A stretch of 28,403 nt of DNA from DATCVR01 sp036566745 (GTDB lineage Bacteria > Actinomycetota > Actinomycetes > Jiangellales > Jiangellaceae). This document shows, in pieces, positions 1 to 6,865 of the stretch. Numbering within the stretch: position 1 is the first letter of the stretch; every line of letters starts with the position of its first letter. Below the pieces are notes generated by a model. That model was given only the letters and a program-made list of their open reading frames with translations. It was not told the origin of the DNA and made no database searches. The stretch covers positions 1 through 28,403 of the forward strand of contig DATCVR010000404.1 of assembly GCA_036566745.1 (NCBI GenBank), written 5' to 3'. Made by a program: the position numbers and the translations under genes.

Positions 1-555
1 CGACGCTCCCGCGGGCTCGTACTGTTCTTCACCGGCCTGTCCGGATCGGGCAAGTCGACGATCGCCCGCGCGGTCGCCGACCACCTGGCCGAGACGGCGG
101 CCCGGACGATCACGCTGCTCGACGGCGACGTCGTACGCCGCCACCTCTCCGCCGGGCTCGGCTTCTCCCCCGCCGACCGCGACCGCAACATCGAGCGGAT
201 CGGTTACGTCGCCGCCGAGATCGCCCGGCACGGAGGGTTGGCGATCTGCGCCCCGATCGCGCCGTTCGCGGCCACCCGGTCCCGAGTGCGAGCCATGGCC
301 GAGGCCACCGGCGGCTTCGTCCTGGTCCACGTGGCTACCCCCCTCGACGAGTGCGAACGCCGCGACCGCAAGGGCCTCTACGCCCGGGCCCGCGCCGGCA
401 AGATCGCCGACTTCACCGGAATCTCCAGCCCGTACGAGGCTCCCGCCGACGCCGATCTCTCCCTCGACACCTCGACCATCTCGATCTCCGACGCCCGCGA
501 CCAGGTGCTCGACCTGCTCGCCGTCAGCGGCTGGATCGCCCGTCGCACGCGCTGA
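1..555 (+). CDS. cysC: Adenylyl-sulfate (APS) kinase, 5'-truncated by window edge
   Basis: The frame is open from base 1 and ends at a TGA at 553-555, giving the last 184 residues. APS kinase phosphorylates adenylyl sulfate at the 3' position with ATP to make PAPS, the sulfate donor, in the cytoplasm. Seen: the P-loop GLSGSGKST at visible residues 12-20, DGDVVRRHLS with the APS-binding Asp-Gly-Asp, the FSPADRDRNIERIG helix, an IAP segment, and the late KGLYARARAGKIADFTGI stretch typical of the family. A stand-alone CysC has about 20 residues before the P-loop, so little may be missing. A Sat-CysC fusion cannot be excluded because the start is outside the window. CysN and CysD at the right edge supply ATP sulfurylase, so this gene would complete PAPS synthesis. 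The next gene begins 187 bases downstream on the same strand, after a visibly more AT-rich gap (556-741) with no recognisable gene or convincing promoter. Confidence 0.93.
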   Translation, partial: RRSRGLVLFFTGLSGSGKSTIARAVADHLAETAARTITLLDGDVVRRHLSAGLGFSPADRDRNIERIGYVAAEIARHGGLAICAPIAPFAATRSRVRAMAEATGGFVLVHVATPLDECERRDRKGLYARARAGKIADFTGISSPYEAPADADLSLDTSTISISDARDQVLDLLAVSGWIARRTR

Positions 556-741
556 GGGCCACCACGACCGCCGTCTCGAACAGCGGTGAGATTTCCCCAT
601 GAACACATGATCAACAGGCGATCTTCCGGCAACGAGGTCGTGAACACCGCAACATCTCTTCGTCACCCCACAAGACAACTCAGGCGGCATTGTGGACATG
701 CGTCATTGTCCGGAACCATTCGTTCCCGCCACGATGTTCTG

Positions 742-1719
742 ATGATCTCCCTCCACGACCTGGCCGACAGAACGATCCACGGCAACCTGCCGAGCCGGAC
801 GGAGGTCATGTCCGTGTTGTCCGACGACCTGGACGTGCTCGAGGTCGTCGCCGCGGCCGCCCGGGTCCGGCGGCACTTCTTCGGGCGGCGAGTGACGCTC
901 AACTCGTTGATCCCGCTGCGGCGCGGCTCCTGTCCGACGGACTGTGCCTACTGTTCGAAGCGGATGCGCTCGGTGTCCCCGAGCCGCCGCGACCGGTGGA
1001 TCGACGACGTCGAGGCCGTCGAGGCGGTCGACCAAGCCGTCCGGCAGGGCGCCAAGCGGATCTGCCTCGTGGCGGGCGGCCGTGGCGAGTCCGACCTCGA
1101 CCGCCTGTGCCACACCATCGGCGTGGTCCGCGACCGTCAGCCCCGGGTCGAGATCTGCGTAGGCCTCGGGCCGCTGAAGAGCGGTCAGGCCGACCGCCTC
1201 CGGGCCGCCGGCGCCCACGCCTACGACCACAACCTCGGCACGGTCGAGCGCATCCACCACGACCTCAGCACCATGCCTACCTTCGCCGATCGCGTCACCA
1301 CGGTCGCCCAGGTGGCCAGCAGCGGGATGTCGCCGTCCTCCGGCGCGGTGTTCGGCCTGGGCGAGTCCGACGATCACGTCGTCGACGTCGCGCTCGGCCT
1401 GCGCGGGCTGTTCCCGGACTCGGTCCCCGTCGACTTCCTCACCGTCCCGGAATCCCGGGCCCTGACCCCTGAGCGCTGCCTCCGGATCCTGGCGGTGTTC
1501 CGGTTCTGCCTCCCGGACGTGGCGGTCGGGATCGGCAACGGCCGCGAGCAGCACTTGCGCGGCCTCCAGGCACTGGGCCTCCACGTGGCCGACTCGCTCT
1601 ACCTCGGGGAGCGCCCCGACGGAGTCGACGCCGAACTGCGCCTCATCGACGACGCCGGATTCGTCGTCGACGACGTCCGCGACGAGATCCACGACGACCT
1701 ACAGATGTCACTCACCTGA
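742..1719 (+). CDS. BioB-like radical SAM enzyme with incomplete auxiliary-cluster ligands
   Basis: 325 residues from ATG 742; a frame running further upstream (from GTG 586) has no family resemblance and more AT-rich codons, so I reject it. The radical SAM cluster motif is CPTDCAYC, Cys64/Cys68/Cys71, in the CX3CX2C spacing of biotin synthase. The core follows BioB: ICLVAGGRG (Cys108, matching E. coli Cys97), EICVGLG (Cys139, matching Cys128), YDHNLGT (residues 161-167, compare YNHNLDT), FGLGE and GNGRE. At the positions of BioB Cys188 and Arg260, the other two [2Fe-2S] ligands, I read Ser199 and Gly263. The BioB-like GTPL segment is also absent (VPESRAL instead). Known: the auxiliary cluster donates the sulfur in canonical BioB. 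Inferred: this is a BioB-family enzyme with another or altered reaction. No other biotin gene is nearby. I see no clear Shine-Dalgarno sequence before the ATG. Confidence 0.8.
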   Translation: MISLHDLADRTIHGNLPSRTEVMSVLSDDLDVLEVVAAAARVRRHFFGRRVTLNSLIPLRRGSCPTDCAYCSKRMRSVSPSRRDRWIDDVEAVEAVDQAVRQGAKRICLVAGGRGESDLDRLCHTIGVVRDRQPRVEICVGLGPLKSGQADRLRAAGAHAYDHNLGTVERIHHDLSTMPTFADRVTTVAQVASSGMSPSSGAVFGLGESDDHVVDVALGLRGLFPDSVPVDFLTVPESRALTPERCLRILAVFRFCLPDVAVGIGNGREQHLRGLQALGLHVADSLYLGERPDGVDAELRLIDDAGFVVDDVRDEIHDDLQMSLT

Positions 1720-1734
1720 GCGCTACCACCCTTG

Positions 1735-1812
1735 CCCGTTGATCTTGGAGTTTTCGCGGAATCAACCCGACAAACCGGGGCACGACTCAGTCGAAACTCC
1801 AAGATCAACGGG
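1735..1812. repeat. Long inverted repeat between convergent genes
   Basis: The left arm is 1735-1756 and the right arm 1792-1812. They are perfect complements over about 21 bases except for one extra T in the left arm. The core reads GTTGATCTTGGAGTTT on the left and AAACTCCAAGATCAAC on the right, around a 35-base loop. It sits between the 3' ends of the radical SAM gene (+) and the nucleotidyltransferase gene (-), where a bidirectional terminator would be expected. The arms are far less GC-rich than the surroundings and no T-tract follows, so a dispersed REP/MITE-like element is equally possible. Confidence 0.75.
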
Positions 1813-1854
1813 GTATGCGAGGCGAAACGCCGCCGTGCCCCGGCGGAGGGCCAG

Positions 1855-2283
1855 CTAGTCCTCGTGGTCGTCGATGATCGAGCGCAGCCGCGTGCTGGAC
1901 GTGTGCTCGGTGTACGGGAAGTACACGACCCGCACTCCGACCTCGGCGAACTGGCGCTCGAGCTTGTCGCCGCGGTCGGTGCCCTTCCAGTCATCGCCCT
2001 TGTAGATCGTGGCGAAGCGCAGCTGCTCCCACATGAGCATCTTGTCGGTGGTCAGCTCGCCCACCGCGGCGTCGACCGGCTTCATCGCGCGGACGATCTC
2101 CAGCCGCTCGTCGAACGGCACCACCGGCGAACGGCCCTTGACCTCGAAGGCCACCTCATCCGACACCACCGAGGCGATCAGGTAGTCGCAGTCGAGCTTG
2201 GCCCGCCGCAGGATGTTGAGGTGACCGATGTGGAACAGGTCGAAGATGCCCGACGTGTAGCCGATGTTGATCGCGTTGCTCAT
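1855..2283 (-). CDS. TagD-like cytidylyltransferase (intact copy)
   Basis: 142 residues, the usual length for glycerol-3-phosphate cytidylyltransferase-type enzymes, which join a phospho-alcohol to CTP to give a CDP-alcohol in the cytoplasm. Seen: the HxGH nucleotide-binding motif HIGH at residues 18-21, GDDWKGTDRG in the middle, and YTEHTSSTRLR near the C-terminus, matching the family RTEGISTT region. Its start overlaps the stop of the upstream CDP-alcohol phosphotransferase gene by ATGA (2280-2283), suggesting translational coupling and a shared substrate. A second homologous gene at 3038-3460 is interrupted, so this may be the only working copy. The substrate (glycerol phosphate, ribitol phosphate or another phospho-polyol) cannot be told from sequence, and some family members use ATP instead of CTP. 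Confidence 0.88.
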   Translation of the reverse strand: MSNAINIGYTSGIFDLFHIGHLNILRRAKLDCDYLIASVVSDEVAFEVKGRSPVVPFDERLEIVRAMKPVDAAVGELTTDKMLMWEQLRFATIYKGDDWKGTDRGDKLERQFAEVGVRVVYFPYTEHTSSTRLRSIIDDHED

Positions 2284-3029
2284 ACCTGCTCCCCCACCAC
2301 GTCGGCGGCCGGTTCACGCCGCGGAGGCGCGAGTTCGCGGAACGACTTGACCAGGTACGCCCCCAGCAGGGCCGCGTTCGCGACCAGGAGAGCGGTGTAC
2401 ACCACCACGAACGTCTGTTCCGCCCACAGCAGGGCGAACGCGACGCAGACCAGGCCGTAGTCGACCGGAAGCATCACGAAGGCACGCGTCCGCGAGAAAG
2501 TGGCATGCGACGAGCGTGGTGCCGTCTGCGCCGCCTGCTTGAGCTTCTCGGTCAGGACCACCGCGAAGAACAGCACGACGCCCACCAGCAGGTACCCCAT
2601 GGGCACGAGCAGCATCGCCTCGTCGAGATCGTAGAAGCGGTACCAGCACACGAGCACCGCCAGGTGCAGCGTCACGATCTTCGCGCAGTCGACGACGTGG
2701 TCCAGCCACTCGCCGGCCGGGCTGCCGGCCCGCTGCAACCTGGCCAGCTGCCCGTCGGCGGAGTCCAGGAAGTACCCCACCACCAGGAGGACCGCGACCA
2801 GGATCGAACTCCACACCGCGGGCTCGACGGCGGCGATCAGTGCGATGGCGGAGAACGTGAACAGCGCGCTGACCACGGTCACCTGATTGGGAGTCATCCT
2901 CGCGACGCTGGCGGCCGCGGCCAGCACCCGCCCGGCCCGCCGGTTGACGTACAGCGTGTAGGCCGGCACGCCGCGCGGGGTCTTCTGCGAACCCGACAGC
3001 TCACGCAGCGCGGCACGGAACTCGCCCAT
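2280..3029 (-). CDS. CDP-alcohol phosphotransferase, integral membrane
   Basis: 249 residues. The family signature is complete: D92-G93-x2-A96-R97-x8-G106-x3-D110-x3-D114, read in ADGQLARLQRAGSPAGEWLD and the following HVVD. These Asp residues bind the metal and the CDP-alcohol in known members. Several hydrophobic segments follow (roughly 48-68, 72-90, 117-132, 141-160, 185-205 and 207-225), so it is membrane-embedded. It transfers a phospho-alcohol from CDP to an acceptor hydroxyl. Start chosen at ATG 3029, which has GGCGGGAG just upstream and lies 8 bases after the stop of the interrupted nucleotidyltransferase gene. A much longer frame reading through from about 3713 is a fusion with antisense sequence. 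Placement between two nucleotidyltransferases that would make its donor suggests a dedicated CDP-alcohol branch, perhaps adding a phospho-polyol to lipid or glycan. The acceptor is unknown. Confidence 0.88.
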   Translation of the reverse strand: MGEFRAALRELSGSQKTPRGVPAYTLYVNRRAGRVLAAAASVARMTPNQVTVVSALFTFSAIALIAAVEPAVWSSILVAVLLVVGYFLDSADGQLARLQRAGSPAGEWLDHVVDCAKIVTLHLAVLVCWYRFYDLDEAMLLVPMGYLLVGVVLFFAVVLTEKLKQAAQTAPRSSHATFSRTRAFVMLPVDYGLVCVAFALLWAEQTFVVVYTALLVANAALLGAYLVKSFRELAPPRREPAADVVGEQV

Positions 3030-3037
3030 CTCCCGCC

Positions 3038-3460
3038 TCACTCCCCGAAGACCTTGGACCGGAGGAGGTGGCTGGACGTGTGCCCGGTGTAGGGCAGGTA
3101 GGTGAGCTGGACCCCGACCTCGCCGAACTGCTGCTCGTACGCGGCCCAGGCGTCGCTGCCCTTTCAGTCGTCGCCCACGAACATGACGTCGAACTTGAGA
3201 TTGCGCCAGGCCTGCATCTTGTCCATGGTCGCCTGCGGGACGACATCGTCGACGAACCGCACGTTCTGCACGATCTCCATCCGCTCGAACAACGGCACGA
3301 TCGGCGCCCGCCCCTTGCGCCGGACGGCCAGTTCGTCGGTGGTCACACCCACGATCAGGTAGTCGCACGCCGATCGCGCGTTGCGCAGGATGTTGAGGTG
3401 TCCGATGTGGAACATGTCGAACACCCCGGTCGTGTAGCCGACGACAGTCTTCACGGGCAC
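3038..3460 (-). pseudogene. TagD-like cytidylyltransferase interrupted by in-frame TGA
   Basis: The frame would encode about 140 residues, close to the 142 of the intact homologue downstream. The N-terminal part is well preserved, with HIGH at residues 18-21 and GYTTGVFDMFHIGHLNILR. After MFVGDD the frame meets TGA at 3164-3166 (codon 99). The same frame then continues in good agreement: KGSDAWAAYEQQFGEVGVQL, then PYTGHTSSHLLR, to a TGA at 3038-3040. The intact copy and the family have Trp here (GDDWKG), so this is a TGG-to-TGA change with no frameshift. The truncated product would lack the C-terminal substrate loop. The start may be GTG 3460 or GTG 3454; the second is better spaced from GAGAGG. 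It begins just after the stop of the propeller protein gene (3464-3466), suggesting cotranscription. A sequencing error is possible. Confidence 0.82.
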
Positions 3461-3463
3461 CTC

Positions 3464-6400
3464 TCAGTCTTCGGCGAACTGCAGGACGAGTTGCGGCTTC
3501 TGCCCCGACGACTCGCGGGTGTCCACCTGGAACGAGTCGGCGCCGGCCATGGTCAGCGCCACCGAGGCGTCGGCGCCGAGCAGCGTCCGCAGCGGCGCCG
3601 CGGAGAGCGGCACGTCGAACGTCGTCGCGATCGGCGAACCGGCGGGGAGCGTGCCGAGCAGCGGACCCGGGATGTCCGCGCGGGTGTTGTAGGTCATGGT
3701 CGACTCCGACCACCCGCTCTCGGCCAGTTCGACGCTCACCGGATCGACCGAGCCGGAGAAGCTGTTGACGGTCGTCCGCACCCGCAGACTCGCCGAGATC
3801 AGCACGGTGCCGGCCGGTGCCGCCGGCAGGGCGAACCGGGCGTACGCCGCCTGGTACGGGTCGCCGTCGACCGTCATGTTGTGACCCGAGCCGAAGTTCG
3901 TCGTCGCCAGCGAGGCGTGGACGTACGTGTCCGCCTCCGCGGTCACGACCACCGTCTCGGTGACCGGCTGCGGCTCGACGGTGACCGAGTCGGCGCCCGA
4001 CGGTGGCCCGAGGTTGCCCTGCGCGTCGCGCGCGACCACCCGGTAGGACCAGTCGCCCGCCGGCACGCCGACCTCGGTGAACGAGGTTCCCGTGGCCGTG
4101 CCCACGAGGTTGGCCGGGGTGGGGGTGAAGCCCGGGTCGGTGCCGCGGTGGATGTCGTATCCCGCGACCCCGATGTCATCCGTCGCCGCGCCCCAGGTCA
4201 GCCCCACGGACGCGCCGTTGACCACGGCGTTCGGTGTTCCGGGCGCGGACGGCGGCACGAGGTCGATGCCTGCCGACGGCCGCCCGGCCGCGTAGTGGGC
4301 CACCACCCGCCCGGAGCTGAGCTGGTGGTCGTACACGGCGAACTCGTCGACGCCGCCGGAGATCCCGTTGTTGGTCGGGCGCTCGGTCCAGCCGCTGAGG
4401 GTGTCGGTGCCCACCCGCCAGTAGCCGGTGTAGGCGCGGTTGCCGGTGTTGGCGTTGGACGCCACCAGCGAGCCGTCCACGTAGAGCCGCATCCCCGCCG
4501 AGCCCGACGTCGCCACCACGTGATGCCAGGCGCCGTTGTTGTACCGCAGCGGGCTCTTGACCGTCACCCGGGTGGTGCTCGCGAACTTGCCGAAGATCAG
4601 GTTCCCGGCGTTGGTCAGGTAGACCTGCCGGTCCGAGGTCGTGCTCGTGTACGGCACCAGCACCGGCGGCGACGTGCCGGGCTGCACGCGCTCGTAGACG
4701 TCGGTCCGCCGGTTGCCGAAGCCCGCGAGCCGCCCGCCGGATCCGCTGGTGGAGCGGAACCAGAACTCCACCGAGTAGTCGTTCGGGGCGGCCTGGGCCG
4801 GGACGTCGTCGTTGCCGAAGCTCGCCGCGACCCGGCCGGTGGTGCCCACGAGGTTGATCGAGGACCCGATGCCGCTCTCGAGCGCGCTGGGACCGCCGAG
4901 GGTGTAGCCGACCGGCGGCGAGTTGTAGCCGCGCTCGGCCGTGCCCTGCCGCCCGTTGCCCGAGGAGTCCCACATCCGGGCCCGGTAGTAGAGGTCACCG
5001 GTGCGGGTGCGGGCGTCCTGCTCGGTCGTCTCGTCGAGGCGCCAGTAGATCGACGGCTCGTCGGCCAGCACCGCGCCGGCATACAGCTCGTCCTGGGTCC
5101 TGGTCTGTACCGAGAACGCCGCCGAGTTCGGGCCGGTGTTGCCGCCGTCGGGCTCGGACACCCGGATCCGGTAGCTCGCGGTCTGCCCGGGCGTCGCGCC
5201 GTCGTCGACGAAGGACATGGTGCGCCGCATCCAGTCGCGCGAGCGCGCGGTGACGGTGTGGATCACGACGTTGTTGCGGGTCACGGTGTACGTGAGCGCG
5301 TCGTCGTCGCGGTCGAGCGAGGCCAGCCAGCTCACCAGGTTCGCCCCGGCCTGAAGCGGTGTGACCGTGAGGTTCGGTGGACTGACGGCACCGACGTCGG
5401 CCGTACCGAAGCGGGTCAGACCCTGTTGGGCCGCTTCGTTGACCGTGGTGAACTCACCGCCGGCCCACAACCGGCCGCCCGCGACGATCATCGCGCGAGG
5501 CCCTTGCGGTGCGACGCCGACACCGTCGTTGGTGTCCGGCAGGAAGGTCGGCAGGATCTCCTTGGTCTCGATGTCCTGGGCGGTGAAGTGTTGCCGGAAG
5601 CCGTCCTCGAACCACCCGCCCGGGGTCAGCTGGCACTCGTGGTTGTGGTGCCCGCTGTAGAGGACGCCCTGGTAGGCGACCACCGTCTGGACGGCGCCGA
5701 GACAGTAGTCCTTCCAGATCATCGCGCCCGTGGCGAGGTCGGCGGCGATACGTCCGTCGAAGACCCCGAAACCGCTGCCCTGGGCGCCGACGAAGAACCG
5801 CCCCGCGTCGTCGCGGGTCAGCGCCTGGACCGCAGAGTTCGCCGGGATCCAGCCAGGGAAGCTCTGCACGACACTTCCGGACGTGGGATGCACCGCGACC
5901 AGGCCACGGTTGGACCCTCCGTTGACGGTGGTGTAGAAGCCGCCGACGAAGACCTTGCCGACGTCGGGTGCGGCGAGGATCGCCCGCACCGCCTCGTTGA
6001 AGGCGGGCGCGGCGCTGGTGAGGGTGCCGGCGGAGGTCAACATCGCGAACCGGGTGCGGGTCTGCGAGTCGACGCTGCTGAAGTCGCCGCCGAAGTACAC
6101 GGCCGAGCTGGTCGCCGAGATCGCCCGGATCGTCGAGCTGACGTTGGGCCGCCGGAACGACGAGGTGGGCAGCAACCCGCAGGTACTCGGGTTCAACGCG
6201 ACGAGGTTGGCCACACCGGTGCCGGCGGCGCTGCTGAACCGGCCGCCGACGTAGAGCCGGCTGCCGTCCGGCGATTCCTCCAGGGCACGGACGGACGGAG
6301 TACCGCCGCTGAAGGTGAAGGCCGGCGCGCACGAGAGCAGGGCGCCCGTGGCCGCGTCGAAGGCCGCGAAGTTGGCCCGCGACACCTCCTGCGACGATCC

Positions 6401-6625
6401 GGGCGAGGTGCCGGGCGGGCGGACCTTGGTGAAGGATCCACCGACGTAGACCACGCCGCCGATGCTCTCGAGCGCCCACACGGCCCCGTTGGTCTGCCAG
6501 GTGGAGAGTGGATCTGCGCTGAATGTCGGTGGCGGCTCGGCGGCCGTCGCCACTGGTGATCCGACGCCGACCACCACCAGCGCCAACGCGGTCACGCCGC
6601 AGGCCAGACGGCCCAGTACTGCCAT
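3464..6625 (-). CDS. Large secreted propeller / LamG / FN3 / DNRLRE protein
   Basis: 1053 residues from ATG 6625; a frame extending to 7942 is antisense to the next gene. Residues 1-29 are a Sec-type signal peptide ending at ATAA. Residues about 35-408 hold repeated blades with VYVGGSFT-, LYVGGRFSS-, VYFGGDFSS-, VFVGGFYTT- and LWAGGEFTT-like strands, as in beta-propeller surface proteins. Then come an FN3-like segment (410-510), a LamG/concanavalin-like domain (512-780, with YSVEFWFRS and GMRLYVDGSL), an FN3 domain (790-885) and a C-terminal DNRLRE-type domain (892-1053, ADTYVHASLATTNFGSG). Cysteines in CAPAF, STCG, DYCLG and HHNHEC are shared with the paralogue at 10739-15484 and may form disulfides. 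There is no LPXTG motif or C-terminal membrane anchor. Inferred role: extracellular binding to the cluster's polysaccharide or cell wall. I see no catalytic domain. Confidence 0.88.
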   Translation of the reverse strand: MAVLGRLACGVTALALVVVGVGSPVATAAEPPPTFSADPLSTWQTNGAVWALESIGGVVYVGGSFTKVRPPGTSPGSSQEVSRANFAAFDAATGALLSCAPAFTFSGGTPSVRALEESPDGSRLYVGGRFSSAAGTGVANLVALNPSTCGLLPTSSFRRPNVSSTIRAISATSSAVYFGGDFSSVDSQTRTRFAMLTSAGTLTSAAPAFNEAVRAILAAPDVGKVFVGGFYTTVNGGSNRGLVAVHPTSGSVVQSFPGWIPANSAVQALTRDDAGRFFVGAQGSGFGVFDGRIAADLATGAMIWKDYCLGAVQTVVAYQGVLYSGHHNHECQLTPGGWFEDGFRQHFTAQDIETKEILPTFLPDTNDGVGVAPQGPRAMIVAGGRLWAGGEFTTVNEAAQQGLTRFGTADVGAVSPPNLTVTPLQAGANLVSWLASLDRDDDALTYTVTRNNVVIHTVTARSRDWMRRTMSFVDDGATPGQTASYRIRVSEPDGGNTGPNSAAFSVQTRTQDELYAGAVLADEPSIYWRLDETTEQDARTRTGDLYYRARMWDSSGNGRQGTAERGYNSPPVGYTLGGPSALESGIGSSINLVGTTGRVAASFGNDDVPAQAAPNDYSVEFWFRSTSGSGGRLAGFGNRRTDVYERVQPGTSPPVLVPYTSTTSDRQVYLTNAGNLIFGKFASTTRVTVKSPLRYNNGAWHHVVATSGSAGMRLYVDGSLVASNANTGNRAYTGYWRVGTDTLSGWTERPTNNGISGGVDEFAVYDHQLSSGRVVAHYAAGRPSAGIDLVPPSAPGTPNAVVNGASVGLTWGAATDDIGVAGYDIHRGTDPGFTPTPANLVGTATGTSFTEVGVPAGDWSYRVVARDAQGNLGPPSGADSVTVEPQPVTETVVVTAEADTYVHASLATTNFGSGHNMTVDGDPYQAAYARFALPAAPAGTVLISASLRVRTTVNSFSGSVDPVSVELAESGWSESTMTYNTRADIPGPLLGTLPAGSPIATTFDVPLSAAPLRTLLGADASVALTMAGADSFQVDTRESSGQKPQLVLQFAED

Positions 6626-6865
6626 TGCCCCCACATCCCCCCGGATGATGCCCCGGCCGTAGCTTACGGCCGCAAAGCGGTCTACGGGAGACCTTGGGAC
6701 ACTTTGCCCGGTCACCAGGTCTCTGTCCGGACACATTTCCGCCCGCTCACGGGCCCGACCGGCTACCCTGACCGTCACGGGGGCAAGGGGGCGACACGTG
6801 CACGACGATCTCTGTGCGATGTCCGATGCCGCGGCGACATTCGGCGCCGCGGCCAGGGCTGTGCG
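6626..6865. promoter_or_regulatory. Divergent intergenic region with palindrome and G-tracts
   Basis: 240 bases between the leftward propeller-protein gene and the rightward beta-helix gene must carry both promoters. A perfect hairpin-forming palindrome lies at 6654-6672 (CGGCCGTA, GCT, TACGGCCG); on the minus strand it contains TAAGCT, a possible -10. For the plus strand, TACCCT at 6764-6769 is a candidate -10. Neither has a convincing -35. Runs of G on the minus strand (6628-6632 and 6637-6642) stand in the ribosome-binding position of the leftward gene. Two further G5 runs (6779-6783 and 6787-6791) lie about 75 bases before the rightward ATG. Confidence 0.4.

Noticed and set aside
586..741. 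N-terminal extension of the radical SAM protein from GTG 586
   Set aside because: The added 52 residues have no family resemblance and lie in visibly AT-richer, non-coding-like sequence.
3164..3166. TGA read as selenocysteine
   Set aside because: The family has Trp, not Cys, at this position, and no redox role is known there. A nonsense change is simpler.
2280..3713. Single 477-residue protein covering the CDP-alcohol phosphotransferase and beyond
   Set aside because: The N-terminal 228 residues are an out-of-frame reading of the interrupted nucleotidyltransferase and the propeller gene. The true start at 3029 has its own ribosome-binding site.
3068..6559. 1163-codon open frame on the plus strand
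   Set aside because: It is antisense to the propeller/LamG protein, is rich in Arg/Gly/Val/His with no domain pattern, and is the usual consequence of strong GC3 bias.
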